From NCBI GenBank assembly GCA_051251595.1, contig JBPOFA010000011.1:62001-126000 (forward strand): a DNA stretch of 64,000 nucleotides. The letters are read 5' to 3'. The DNA is from NORP110 sp051251595. Lineage in GTDB: Bacteria; Pseudomonadota; Alphaproteobacteria; Rhodobacterales; Rhodobacteraceae. Both the position numbers and the translations under genes were made by a program. Positions 35,881 to 45,330 of this stretch are shown here, in pieces (within the stretch, counting starts at the first letter, position 1; the number at the start of each line of letters is the position of its first letter). Under the pieces are notes generated by a model, which made no database searches, was not told where the DNA came from, and saw nothing but the letters and a program-made list of their open reading frames with translations.

Positions 35881-36642
35881 CTACGCCTTTTGGGTCTGAC
35901 CAAGATACGCTTCTTGTACCTTTGGGTGACCTTTGATGTTTTCCGGTGTGTCTTCGACCAGCGGCGTGCCCTGTGCCAAAACGGTTATCCGTTCGGCCAA
36001 GGAAAACACCACATGCATATCATGTTCAATAATGGCCATGGTGATGTCGCGCTTTGATTTGATTTCCTTAAGCAGATCAATCGTGTTGTTGGTGTCCGCC
36101 CGGGCCATGCCTGCGGTCGGTTCGTCCAGCAACAACAGGCGCGGTTCCTGAACCAGACACATAGCCATTTCCAAACGCCGCTTGTCGCCCCGGCTTAACG
36201 AGGCAGCCGTCATGTCGCGCTTGTCCAACATAGCCACGTCCTCGAGGATCTGTTCGGCTTTCTCGACAAGGTCTTTCTCGTTCAAGACCGTCTCAAACGC
36301 ATGCAGGCGATAGGCACCGTCTCTTTTGGCAAAGCAGGGGATCATGACGTTTTCCATCACGCTCAGATCTCCGAAGATTTCCGGGGTTTGGAAGACGCGT
36401 GAGATTCCCATCTGGTTGATTTCATGGGGTTTGCGCCCCAGCACCGATTGGCCATCAAACATGACCGAGCCAGTGTCAGGGATCAGCTTGCCCACCAGAC
36501 AGTTCAGCAAGGTCGACTTGCCAGCCCCGTTTGGCCCGATGATCGCGTGGACCGTGTTTTCATTCACGGACAGATTGACATCCCCAAGCGCCTGCAGACC
36601 GCCGAACCGCTTATTGACACCTTTGACTTCTAGAATACCCAT
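35881..36642 (-). CDS. ABC transporter ATP-binding protein, LivG type
   Basis: 253 residues. Walker A GPNGAGKST near residue 36, signature LSRGDKRRLEMAMCL near 153 (LSRGD in place of the usual LSGG), Walker B LLLLDEPTAGMA near 172. The long segment between Walker A and signature is typical of LivG. Together with the LivF-type partner it drives the LivHM permeases. Confidence 0.93.
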   Translation of the reverse strand: MGILEVKGVNKRFGGLQALGDVNLSVNENTVHAIIGPNGAGKSTLLNCLVGKLIPDTGSVMFDGQSVLGRKPHEINQMGISRVFQTPEIFGDLSVMENVMIPCFAKRDGAYRLHAFETVLNEKDLVEKAEQILEDVAMLDKRDMTAASLSRGDKRRLEMAMCLVQEPRLLLLDEPTAGMARADTNNTIDLLKEIKSKRDITMAIIEHDMHVVFSLAERITVLAQGTPLVEDTPENIKGHPKVQEAYLGQTQKA

Positions 36643-36656
36643 TTTCAGATACCCCC

Positions 36657-37865
36657 TTATTCGGCCACATGCGGCGCAGGTTTCGGGTGATGGTCCGGAT
36701 CAGACGACCCGGTGTCCTTTGGCTTGCGCTTGAATATCCGTGCGATGCGTTGCCCGCCTTCGACCAACCCGCCCGGCAGAAAGATCACTACCAGCATGAA
36801 CATAATTCCAAGCGTCAGATGCCAGCCTTTGCCAACGAAAGGGTGCACCAGCGCGACCACAAGATCTTCCATCCCGTCGGGAAGGAAAGAAAACCAGCCA
36901 TGCAAGACGTTGTCGTTGATCTTTGAAAAGATGTTTTCAAAGTATTTGATAAAGCCCGCACCAAGAACCGGCCCCATCAGCGTCCCGGCACCCCCCAGGA
37001 TCGTCATCAAAACGACCTCTCCAGAGGCGGTCCATTGCATGCGCTCGGCCCCTGCAAGCGGGTCCATCGACGCCAGCAAACCGCCCGCCAATCCGGCATA
37101 CATGCCAGAGATGACAAACGCAGCCAGCGTGTAGGGACGAGAGTTGAGGCCCGTGTAGCTAAGCCGTTGCTGGTTTGATTTCACCGCGCGCAGCATCATG
37201 CCAAAGGGCGAACGGAAGATCCGAAGGCTGATGTAAAAGGCCAGGATCGCCAGAATGGCGCAGAAGTAGAACCCAAAGTTAAAGGTAAACTGCCAATCGC
37301 CAAGGTTCAGCATCCAGGACTTGTTCATCGGCATGCCAAAGAAATGCGTCGTGGTCAGACCGTTTTCGCCCATCAAATATTGCGGGTCATTGGTGTAGAC
37401 CTGCAAACCGGTTTCACCATTGGTGATCGGGGTGAGCACGGAATAGGCGAGGTTAAAGCTCATCTGTGCAAAGGCCAGCGTGAGGATTGAAAAATAGATG
37501 CCCGATCGGCGCAACGAAATGAAACCTATCAGCAAAGCAAACAATCCAGACACAATCACGGCGAGGATCAAACCAGGCAGCACATTGTAGCTGAGCAGCT
37601 TGAACATCCAGACAGTGGCATAGGAACCGACCCCCAAAAAGGCCGCATGTCCAAAGGACAGATAGCCCGTCAGGCCGAACAGAATGTTAAACCCAATAGC
37701 GAAGATTCCGTAGATGGCAAAGCGTTGCATCAGGTCGGGGTAACCGCCGTTAAACTGGGCCAGTGCCGATCCTTCCGGGAAGGGTTGAAGAATGAACGGG
37801 GTCAAGGCTGTCAAAGCAATGACGATGAATAGAAGGCGGGTGTCTTTACTGCTGAGTCCGAACAT
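36657..37865 (-). CDS. ABC transporter permease, LivM type
   Basis: 402 residues with about ten membrane segments and a hydrophilic C-terminal tail. LivM-family motifs are GYLSFGHAAFLGVGSYAT near 63 and SPFGMMLRAVKSNQQRLSYTG near 218. A loop of about 45 residues (NGETGLQVYT onward) is inserted between helices. The start is four bases from the LivH-type gene's stop, so the genes are coupled. Confidence 0.93.
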   Translation of the reverse strand: MFGLSSKDTRLLFIVIALTALTPFILQPFPEGSALAQFNGGYPDLMQRFAIYGIFAIGFNILFGLTGYLSFGHAAFLGVGSYATVWMFKLLSYNVLPGLILAVIVSGLFALLIGFISLRRSGIYFSILTLAFAQMSFNLAYSVLTPITNGETGLQVYTNDPQYLMGENGLTTTHFFGMPMNKSWMLNLGDWQFTFNFGFYFCAILAILAFYISLRIFRSPFGMMLRAVKSNQQRLSYTGLNSRPYTLAAFVISGMYAGLAGGLLASMDPLAGAERMQWTASGEVVLMTILGGAGTLMGPVLGAGFIKYFENIFSKINDNVLHGWFSFLPDGMEDLVVALVHPFVGKGWHLTLGIMFMLVVIFLPGGLVEGGQRIARIFKRKPKDTGSSDPDHHPKPAPHVAE

Positions 37866-37869
37866 TTTT

Positions 37870-38901
37870 CTACTCCTCCATCACGCCTCGGCGCCCCATA
37901 AGACCGCGTGGGCGAATTAAAAGGATAACAATTGCAACAAGATAGATGATCACTTGGTCGATCCCTGGGATGATTGATTTTACCTCGTTCATCGAAGCAA
38001 AGCTTTGGAGGATCCCCAGCAAGAAGCCAGCAAGCACGGCACCGGGAAGGCTGCCCATCCCGCCCACAACAACAACCACAAAGCTTAGAACCAGAAAGTC
38101 CATGCCCATGTGGTAATTCGGCGCAAGAATGGGGCCGTACATCACGCCCGCCAGGCCCGCGACTGCGGCGGCGATGCCGAACATGATGGTGAAACGTTTG
38201 TCGATGTTGATGCCCAAAAGACCAACCGTTTCCCGATCCGCCATACCGGCCCGCACGACCATCCCGAAAGTGGTGTAGCGCAGGAAGGAAAACACACCTG
38301 TGATAATGACCGCAGCAAACAAAAAGTAGATCAGCCGCCAATAGGGGTAAATGATCGCGTTTGCGTCAAACCCGAACATCACACCGATATCCAGTGAGCC
38401 TCCAAACACGCTTGGGGCAGGGGTTTGAATGGGATTTGCGCCAAAGAAATATTTAACGATTTCCTGAAGCACGATGGCCAAGCCGAAGGTCACAAGGATC
38501 TGGTCCGCATGTGGTCGGTTGTAGAAATGCTTGATCAGCCCGCGTTCCATAATGAAACCAACCGCGACCATGACTGGAATGGCCAAAAAGATCGACAGCG
38601 GAACAGACCAGTCAATGATCGCCGCCCCCATCTGTACGCCAAACCACCGCTCTACATAGGGGGTCTGGACAACCAAAGCATTGCCGAGAAAATCCAGTTT
38701 TTCCGGGTCCACAGCTTCAAAGCTGATGTTCAGTATTTTCTGCAACGTGACCGCGCAAAATGCGCCGATCATAAAGAGGGCGCCATGCGCAAAGTTAACA
38801 ATGCCAAGTGTCCCGAATATGAGCGTTAGCCCCAAGGCGATCAAAGCATAAGCCGACCCCTTATCAAGCCCATTGAGAATTTGAAGAATGATGACGTCCA
38901 T
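37870..38901 (-). CDS. ABC transporter permease, LivH type
   Basis: 343 residues from ATG 38901; upstream in-frame codons lie in the leader. LivH motifs are GSAYALIALGLTLIFGTLGIVNFAHGA at the N-terminus (core GIVNFAHG) and RGLIKHFYNRPHADQILVTFGLAIVL later. Eight or so membrane segments. A stem-loop lies between it and the binding-protein gene, which usually indicates higher expression of the latter. Confidence 0.93.
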   Translation of the reverse strand: MDVIILQILNGLDKGSAYALIALGLTLIFGTLGIVNFAHGALFMIGAFCAVTLQKILNISFEAVDPEKLDFLGNALVVQTPYVERWFGVQMGAAIIDWSVPLSIFLAIPVMVAVGFIMERGLIKHFYNRPHADQILVTFGLAIVLQEIVKYFFGANPIQTPAPSVFGGSLDIGVMFGFDANAIIYPYWRLIYFLFAAVIITGVFSFLRYTTFGMVVRAGMADRETVGLLGINIDKRFTIMFGIAAAVAGLAGVMYGPILAPNYHMGMDFLVLSFVVVVVGGMGSLPGAVLAGFLLGILQSFASMNEVKSIIPGIDQVIIYLVAIVILLIRPRGLMGRRGVMEE

Positions 38902-38945
38902 GTGCTCCCCCAACGTCGAATAGTGGCAGGGATTTCCTGCGAAGA

Positions 38946-38974
38946 TGGCCAGCCGCACAAAATGCGACCGGCCA
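38946..38974 (-). other. stem-loop between binding-protein and permease genes
   Basis: TGGCC (38946-38950) and CGCA pair with TGCG and GGCCA (38970-38974) around a small loop, with a three-base internal bulge. No T-run follows, so it more likely protects the binding-protein mRNA than ends transcription. Confidence 0.4.
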
Positions 38975-38984
38975 GATTTTTGGC

Positions 38985-40334
38985 TTATGCGCCGTCGTTA
39001 CATTCACCCAAAGACGCTTCGGCACCGCCGAACATTGGGTGATCAGGCTCATAACGGACCTGTTCAACAGGGGTAACTTCGACCAATTCCAGGTTCTCAT
39101 ACGGCGTTGGTGGGTTCTCGCGCCCTTTCATGACCAACACGTCTTTGAAGCACTGGTGATCCGCGCCGCGATAAAGCGTTGGACCATTGCCCATGCCGTC
39201 AAACTCAAAATCTTCCAGCGCTTCAGCGATGGCGCATGGGTTAAACGACCCTGCACGTTCCGCCGCATCCGCATAAAGAAGCGTTTGCACGTAACATGTA
39301 TGGGCAGAGTTCGAAGGTGGACGGCCATGGATTTCGCCAAACGACTTGACGAACGCCTTTGTGCCCGCGTCAGGAAGCTGCCAGTTCCAGTTCATGGAAC
39401 CAAACACACCAGCGATGTTTTCGCCCGCACCGCCTGCCATCAGCTCTGAGTAGAGCGGAACGACGATTTCAAAGTTCTTACCGTTGACCTGCTTGTCGCG
39501 CAGACCAAACTGAACGGCCTGAGTCAAAGAGTTGATCATGTCGCCGCCGTAGTGGTTCAGAACCAGCACATCCGCGCCAGAGTTCAGAACAGGGGCGATG
39601 TAAGAAGAAAAGTCGCCAGCGCCAACGGGTGTCAGCACGTTCTTGACGGTTTCCCAACCCAATGCACCGGTAGAGGCGGCCATGGATTCCTGTTGTGTCC
39701 AACCCCAAGTGTAGTCGGCTGTCAGGTGATAGGCCCGACGATCCGCGCCGTAAGCATTGACCAACACAGGCGCAAGCGCCGCACCAGACATGTACCCGTT
39801 AAAGAAATGGCGGAAGCCATTCGCCTTGCGGTCTTTACCGGTCGTGTCGTTAGAGTGTGTCAGACCGGCCATAAAGATGATGCCAGCTTCTTGGCACAGG
39901 CCCTGAACCGCGATCGCAACGCCGGAAGATGATCCGCCGTTGATCATGGTTACGCCGTCTTTTTCGATCATCGAACGGGCAGAGGCACGTGCTTTTTCTG
40001 ACGACGTAACGGTGTCGCCTGTTACAAACTCAACCTTCTTGCCAAGAACGCCGTTCCCTTGCAGCGCCTTAGAGCTGAAGGTGTTCAGCATGCCGCCGTC
40101 GCCTTCGCCATTCAAATGTTGAACGGCCAGTTCTTGGGCCTTGAGTTCGTCCAGTCCCTCATCTGCGTAGGGGCCTGTCTGTGGGACGTTAAAGCCAAAT
40201 TTGACTGAAGAGCCCGTTGGTTCATTTGTGTAGGCATTGGCGCCACTGGTAAAGATCGTGGGCATGGCCAGACCGGCGCCAGCGACGGCGCTCGTCTTCA
40301 TCAAGCCACGACGTGTAAGTAGTGATTTAGACAT
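38985..40334 (-). CDS. HAAT-type periplasmic substrate-binding protein with Tat signal
   Basis: 449 residues. The N-terminus has TRRGLMKTS, a twin-arginine motif, then a hydrophobic stretch ending in GANA (about residue 34), so the protein is probably exported folded by Tat. The mature part is a LivJ/AmiC-like type I periplasmic fold (FNVPQTGPYADEG, VTMINGGSSSGVAIAV). It is first in the importer-acs unit and divergent from the ScfR regulator. Large length (usual LivJ about 370) and Tat export are noteworthy. Cargo unknown; short-chain carboxylate or an acetate-yielding compound is inferred. Confidence 0.92.
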   Translation of the reverse strand: MSKSLLTRRGLMKTSAVAGAGLAMPTIFTSGANAYTNEPTGSSVKFGFNVPQTGPYADEGLDELKAQELAVQHLNGEGDGGMLNTFSSKALQGNGVLGKKVEFVTGDTVTSSEKARASARSMIEKDGVTMINGGSSSGVAIAVQGLCQEAGIIFMAGLTHSNDTTGKDRKANGFRHFFNGYMSGAALAPVLVNAYGADRRAYHLTADYTWGWTQQESMAASTGALGWETVKNVLTPVGAGDFSSYIAPVLNSGADVLVLNHYGGDMINSLTQAVQFGLRDKQVNGKNFEIVVPLYSELMAGGAGENIAGVFGSMNWNWQLPDAGTKAFVKSFGEIHGRPPSNSAHTCYVQTLLYADAAERAGSFNPCAIAEALEDFEFDGMGNGPTLYRGADHQCFKDVLVMKGRENPPTPYENLELVEVTPVEQVRYEPDHPMFGGAEASLGECNDGA

Positions 40335-40396
40335 TGAAATCCTCCCATTGGATTACTTTTGCGGCCCTAGCCTGACTGGCACAGGTCGCGCGCTCT

Positions 40397-40509
40397 TTTT
40401 ACAAAGCTACTGCAATACTGGGTGGTGACGGAAAAATTCACAATAACGTGTTTAAATAAAACAATTTTTTTGTAAAGATTTCGACAAGTGTTTGGGGTAA
40501 TTTGTAAAG
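40397..40509. promoter_or_regulatory. repeated TTTGTAAA boxes in the divergent promoter region
   Basis: TTTGTAAAG occurs at 40469-40477 and again at 40501-40509, 32 bases apart (about three helical turns). The inverse TTTTACAAA is at 40397-40405. From memory, ScfR-family regulators bind TTTGCAAA-like sequences. These boxes lie between the importer operon and the ScfR gene, so they are candidate operators for both. Confidence 0.4.
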
Positions 40510-40560
40510 TAATTATCTCGCGGATGCAGAAAGCCGTTGTTTTTGTGAAGGAAAACCAAA

Positions 40561-41877
40561 TTGGACAGAGGGCTGACAGGCAGTCGGATACGGGATCGGC
40601 GTGTTGCAATGGGTCTGCGACAGTTGGAATTGGCCAAGGCCGCCGGGATTTCCGCATCCTATCTCAATCTTATCGAACACAACCGACGCAGAATCGGCGG
40701 GAAACTGTTGCTGGAAATCTCACGTGTTCTGGATGTCGACCCGACCCATTTGTCGCAAGGGGCAGAGGCGGGGCTGTTAGATGCGCTCAGCCGGGCCGCA
40801 TCGGCGCAGCCTGAAAGCGCGGCGGAAACCCAAAATGCGGCAGAGTTTTCGGGGCGTTTTCCGGGATGGGCCGCATTGCTGGCAGAGCAGCAAGAGCGTG
40901 TCGAAACCCTGGAACGCACCGTCGCGGCCTTGACGGACAGATTGACCCATGACCCCCAGCTTGCGGCCTCGATGCATGAGGTGATCTCTGTCGTGACGGC
41001 GATCCGGTCCACATCCGCCATCTTGGCGGGCAGCGGCGAAATCGACCCGGAATGGCAATCTCGTTTTCATCGCAACATGTATGAAGACAGTCAGCGTCTG
41101 GCCGAAAGCGCCCAGGCCTTGGTGCAATATCTTGACGCCACGGATGACGGCGCGACCGAAGTCGGTCTGACCTTGCCTCAGGAACATGTGGAAAGCTGGC
41201 TGGCCGCGCGCGACTATGTTCTACCAGAATTGGAAGGTGATGCGTCGCTGTCCGTCGGTTCATTTCTATCCAAGCAACCCGATCTGAATTCCGCACCCGC
41301 GACTTTGGCGCTGGCGGAGGAGTATGTGGCGCAATACCAACAGGATGCCATTGCAATTCCCACAGCCCCCGCGCTTGACCTTTTAAAGCGACATGGGATT
41401 TCACCCACCCATTTTGCCCGGCAGTTCGGCTGCGATCTGGCCGTGGTGTTCCGCCGGCTTTCTGTTCTTCTTGCGCAACAAGGCAAGGCTGTGGGGCTGG
41501 TCGCATGCGACAGTTCGGGCACTTTGACATTTCGAAAACCCGTCCAAGGGTTCCCGGTGCCCCGGTATGGGGCTGCATGTCCGCTATGGCCGCTGTTTCA
41601 GGCCTTGTCCCGGCCGATGACGCCAATTCGGTCTATTGTCGAACAGCCGGGACACGTCCCGCGCCGATTTCAAACCTATGCAATCGCTTTGCCGGTCAAC
41701 GCGGTGGATTTTGCGGCACCCACAGTGTTTCACGCGACCATGCTGATCGTCCCCGAAGATGTGGCAGAGGTTCCTGCCGGGGCAGGGATCAGCCCGATTG
41801 GGTCCAGCTGCCGGATATGTCCGCGCACAACCTGTTCAGTGCGACGTGAACCGTCGATATTGCAAGACGGGTTTTGA
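40561..41877 (+). CDS. short-chain fatty acyl-CoA regulator (ScfR family)
   Basis: 438 residues. N-terminal Cro/C1-type HTH (about 8-62, RIRDRRVAMGLRQLELAKAAGISASYLNLIEHNRR, core LELAKAAGIS), middle domain related to ImmA/IrrE, C-terminal DUF2083-like region ending GSSCRICPRTTCSVRREPSI. This is the layout of RamB, PccR and MccR, which sense short-chain acyl-CoAs and control acetate or propionate metabolism. Start TTG 40561 with AAGGA at 40548-40552. Divergent from the importer-acs unit, its likely target. Confidence 0.9.
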   Translation: MDRGLTGSRIRDRRVAMGLRQLELAKAAGISASYLNLIEHNRRRIGGKLLLEISRVLDVDPTHLSQGAEAGLLDALSRAASAQPESAAETQNAAEFSGRFPGWAALLAEQQERVETLERTVAALTDRLTHDPQLAASMHEVISVVTAIRSTSAILAGSGEIDPEWQSRFHRNMYEDSQRLAESAQALVQYLDATDDGATEVGLTLPQEHVESWLAARDYVLPELEGDASLSVGSFLSKQPDLNSAPATLALAEEYVAQYQQDAIAIPTAPALDLLKRHGISPTHFARQFGCDLAVVFRRLSVLLAQQGKAVGLVACDSSGTLTFRKPVQGFPVPRYGAACPLWPLFQALSRPMTPIRSIVEQPGHVPRRFQTYAIALPVNAVDFAAPTVFHATMLIVPEDVAEVPAGAGISPIGSSCRICPRTTCSVRREPSILQDGF

Positions 41878-41946
41878 CACGCGGCGTTTTCCCAGCGATA
41901 ATTTACGAAATAAAACAATAACGTCTTCTGGGGAGGAGATCGGCAT

Positions 41947-42315
41947 ATGGGCGGACGTGTCCTGCTGATCGAGGATGAACCGAATATTATCGAAGCGATC
42001 AGATTTATCTTGTCGCGGGACGGCTTTGCCGTGGATACACATTCGGACGGCTCGACGGCTTTAGAAACAATTCAGAAAAAGTCACCAGATCTGGTCATCT
42101 TGGATGTCATGTTGCCCAACCGTTCGGGCTATGAGATTTTACGGGATTTGCGCGGAGAGGATCAGACACGGGATTTGCCGGTTCTGATGTTGACCGCACG
42201 CGGGCAGAAGACAGATCGCGAAATGGCCGAACGCCTTGGGGCCAGTCACTTTATGACCAAGCCCTTTGCAAATTCCGAAATATTGGGCGCCGTGCAGGCG
42301 CTTTTGGACAGGTGA
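41947..42315 (+). CDS. single-domain response regulator (CheY-like receiver)
   Basis: 122 residues consisting of only a receiver domain: acidic pair Glu9/Asp10 (LLIEDEP), phospho-acceptor Asp53 (VILDVML), and the Thr and Lys of MLTARG and MTKPF. There is no output domain, so it acts by protein contact or as a phosphate relay. It is coupled by GTGA overlap to a small membrane gene and then to the symporter-kinase fusion, which is its likely kinase. Confidence 0.92.
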   Translation: MGGRVLLIEDEPNIIEAIRFILSRDGFAVDTHSDGSTALETIQKKSPDLVILDVMLPNRSGYEILRDLRGEDQTRDLPVLMLTARGQKTDREMAERLGASHFMTKPFANSEILGAVQALLDR

Positions 42316-42575
42316 AACCGTCAACACCAGTTTTCTTGGCCCGTAAGGGCTATCGGCTGCGGCGCGCGATGGATGCGGCGCGGTTCTTGCCGGTATTGGG
42401 GGCGTTCTTGTTCATCCTTCCCTTGCTGTGGCAGGGGGGGCTAACCGGGCAAGGCGTCATCTATCTGTTTGTGATCTGGTTCGTGTTGATCGTTTTGGCC
42501 GCGATTTTGGCGCGCATTCTGAAAGACCCAAGCCTTTCACCCGGCGACATTTCCGAGGATGGGGGTGACACTTGA
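42312..42575 (+). CDS. small membrane protein between receiver and sensor-kinase genes
   Basis: 87 residues from GTG 42312, overlapping the receiver stop. Two hydrophobic segments (about 25-42 and 47-69) with a basic N-terminus. No family recognised. Its stop overlaps the TTG start of the kinase gene, so all three genes are translationally coupled. It may be an accessory subunit of the membrane sensor; inferred only from position. Confidence 0.65.
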   Translation: MKPSTPVFLARKGYRLRRAMDAARFLPVLGAFLFILPLLWQGGLTGQGVIYLFVIWFVLIVLAAILARILKDPSLSPGDISEDGGDT

Positions 42576-45268
42576 TCCCCTTTAACCTGTTGGTCACGGT
42601 CTGTGTCCTCTACGTGATACTGCTGTTCCTGATTGCCTTTGCCGCAGAGCGCCGCGCCGTTGCCGGCAAGGTGGGCTGGTTGCGTTCGCCCTTGGTCTAC
42701 ACGTTGTCCTTGTCGATCTACTGCACGGCCTGGACCTTTTACGGGGCGGTCGGATACGCCGCCCGGTCGGGGCTGGAATTTGTGACGATCTATCTGGGGC
42801 CAACCCTGGTCATGGTCGGCTGGTGGTGGGCCCTGCGCAAGATGGTGCGCATTGGGCGCACACTGCGGGTCACGTCAATCGCTGATCTGATTTCCTCGCG
42901 CTATGGCAAGTCGAATTTTCTGGGCGTCGTTGTCACGCTGATCGCCGTGATCGGGACGACCCCTTACATCGCGCTGCAGCTGCAATCGGTGACGCTGTCT
43001 TTCGCGGTCTTCGCCAGTGAGACACCGCAAGGCTGGCAACCTTCTGATCTGAACGCAACGGCGCTTTGGGTGGCGGGCGGTTTGGCGATTTTTACGATCA
43101 TTTTCGGAACCCGCAATCTGGACGCCAATGAGCGTCACCACGGCGTTGTGACAGCCATCGCGCTCGAGGCCGTGGTCAAGCTGGTGGCCTTGCTGGCGGT
43201 TGGTGGCTTTGTGGTCTGGGGGATTGCAGACGGGCCTTCGGATATCCTTGACCGTATCAACACATCCCCAATTGCGGATTGGGATATGCAGGGCAGTCGT
43301 TGGGTGACATTGATGTTCCTGTCGGCAGCCGCCTTTTTGTGTTTGCCTCGGATGTTTCAGGTGCTCGTTGTTGAAAACTCTGACGAACGCCACGTGGCGA
43401 CGGCCAGCTGGGCCTTTCCCCTTTACCTGTTTTTGATGAGCCTGTTTGTTGTGCCGATTGCTGCCGTCGGCCTAACAGCGCTTCCCGCAGGGACGAACCC
43501 GGACCTGTTTGTGCTGACGGTCCCCTTGGCCTTTGACGCCGAAGGGCTGGCCATGCTGGCCTTTCTGGGTGGTTTTTCCTCGGCCACGTCGATGGTGATC
43601 GTTGCGGCAATTGCCCTGTCCACCATGGTGTCCAACCACATCGTCATGCCGATCTGGCTGGCCGCGCGGAAGGGCGGGGCGACGGTGTCGGGGGATGTGC
43701 GCAACTTTATCCTGTTGTCACGCCGGATCAGCATCGGGGCGATTTTGGCCCTTGGCTTTCTCTACTATCGCTTTTCTGGCGGAGGAGAGGCGCTGGCCGC
43801 GATTGGTTTGATCTCTTTTACCGGGGTGGCGCAGGTGCTGCCTGCTTTGTTGGGCGGGATCTTTTGGCGCGGGGCCACACGTTTGGGGGCGGCGCTTGGG
43901 CTTTCAATCGGTTTTGCGGTTTGGGCCTATTCGATGTTTTTGCCAAGCTTCGGGGAAAGCGCGGTTTTGACGGCCCATGTTCTGACCGATGGCCCGTGGG
44001 ATATCGGCTGGCTGCGGCCTCGCGCGCTTTTTGGGATCGAAGGCATCGATCCTTTGGTTCATGCGGTGTTCTGGAGCATGACGCTCAACACCTGCGCTTT
44101 TGTGCTGGGGTCTTTGTTCAGCTTTCCCGGTCCTCTGGAACGCCTGCAGGGCGCGCAATTCGTCAATGTCTATGACCACAGCGCGGCCACGCGCGGTTGG
44201 TTCAGCGGCGCCGCCGAGGCCGAAGACCTGTTGGTGATGGCACAGCGCATCATGGGCGGCCAAGAGGCGCAGGCCCTGTTTCAGTCGGAATCGCTGGCGC
44301 AGGGACGCGAAGGGTTCTTGCCGGATGTCACACCCAGTTTCATCGAGCGGTTAGAGCGAGAGCTGGCAGGGTCCGTCGGCGCGGCGACGGCCCATGCAAT
44401 GCTGGGGCAGATCACGGGGGGGTCCTCTGTTTCGGTCGAAGACCTGATGGCCGTGGCCAGTGAAACCGCGCATATGTTGGAATATTCCAGCCAGCTGGAA
44501 GAAAAATCAGCCGAGCTGACCAAGACGGCCCGGCAGTTGCGCGACGCCAATGACAAATTGCAGGAATTATCCGTGCAAAAAGACGCGTTTCTAAGCCAGA
44601 TCAGCCATGAGCTGCGCACGCCGATGACGTCGATCCGGGCGTTTTCGGAAATCCTGATGCAGGATCCGCAAACCACCCCGGACGTTCAGGTGAAGTATTC
44701 TTCGATCATCCACGATGAAACGATCCGCCTGACGCGGTTGCTGGACGATCTTCTGGATCTCAGCGTGCTGGAAAACGGGTCTGTTTCGCTCAACTTCAAA
44801 GCGTCGAGCATGAGGCAAATTCTGGATCGGGCGATTGGGGCGACCAATGCCTTGGACACCACGCGACAAATAATGATCCTACGGGAAGAACAGGCAGAAG
44901 AGTTCACTGTGAACACGGATGGAGATCGGCTCAGCCAGGTGTTTATCAATCTCATTTCCAACGCGGGGAAATACTGTGACGGCACGCCGCCCGAACTTAC
45001 CATTTCGGCCCGCAGGCAAGGGGACTGGGCAGAGATTGATTTCGTGGACAACGGCTCTGGCATACCTGAAAAAAGTCAGACCCTGATTTTTGAAAAATTC
45101 TCGCGTTTGTCGGATCAGGCGGCCGCAGGTGGGGCAGGGCTTGGCCTGGCGATTTGCCGGGAGATCATGAAAAACCTTGGTGGGACGATTACATATTTGC
45201 CCGGACAGGGCGGTGCCGGGTTTCGCGTGTCGGTTCCCATAGACGTGACACAGCAGGCTTTGTCCTGA
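42572..45268 (+). CDS. sodium/solute symporter-histidine kinase fusion (CbrA/CrbS-like)
   Basis: 898 residues. Residues 1-510 carry about 13 membrane segments of an SSS-family transporter. A linker and coiled-coil (about 630-665) lead to the dimerisation domain with His679 in SHELRTPMTS. The HATPase domain shows NLISNAGKYC, DNGSGIPEKS and GAGLGLAICREI. CbrA and CrbS fusions sense or move a carbon source, and CrbS controls acs in other bacteria. Start TTG 42572 overlaps the preceding stop. The nearby acs and acyl-CoA regulator make acetate or another short-chain acid a plausible signal. Confidence 0.93.
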   Translation: MIPFNLLVTVCVLYVILLFLIAFAAERRAVAGKVGWLRSPLVYTLSLSIYCTAWTFYGAVGYAARSGLEFVTIYLGPTLVMVGWWWALRKMVRIGRTLRVTSIADLISSRYGKSNFLGVVVTLIAVIGTTPYIALQLQSVTLSFAVFASETPQGWQPSDLNATALWVAGGLAIFTIIFGTRNLDANERHHGVVTAIALEAVVKLVALLAVGGFVVWGIADGPSDILDRINTSPIADWDMQGSRWVTLMFLSAAAFLCLPRMFQVLVVENSDERHVATASWAFPLYLFLMSLFVVPIAAVGLTALPAGTNPDLFVLTVPLAFDAEGLAMLAFLGGFSSATSMVIVAAIALSTMVSNHIVMPIWLAARKGGATVSGDVRNFILLSRRISIGAILALGFLYYRFSGGGEALAAIGLISFTGVAQVLPALLGGIFWRGATRLGAALGLSIGFAVWAYSMFLPSFGESAVLTAHVLTDGPWDIGWLRPRALFGIEGIDPLVHAVFWSMTLNTCAFVLGSLFSFPGPLERLQGAQFVNVYDHSAATRGWFSGAAEAEDLLVMAQRIMGGQEAQALFQSESLAQGREGFLPDVTPSFIERLERELAGSVGAATAHAMLGQITGGSSVSVEDLMAVASETAHMLEYSSQLEEKSAELTKTARQLRDANDKLQELSVQKDAFLSQISHELRTPMTSIRAFSEILMQDPQTTPDVQVKYSSIIHDETIRLTRLLDDLLDLSVLENGSVSLNFKASSMRQILDRAIGATNALDTTRQIMILREEQAEEFTVNTDGDRLSQVFINLISNAGKYCDGTPPELTISARRQGDWAEIDFVDNGSGIPEKSQTLIFEKFSRLSDQAAAGGAGLGLAICREIMKNLGGTITYLPGQGGAGFRVSVPIDVTQQALS

Positions 45269-45330
45269 CGTCAATGTTTTGGTAACCAGATTTTGCGACA
45301 GTTCGACCCAACAAACGGGTCGTGTAAGTG

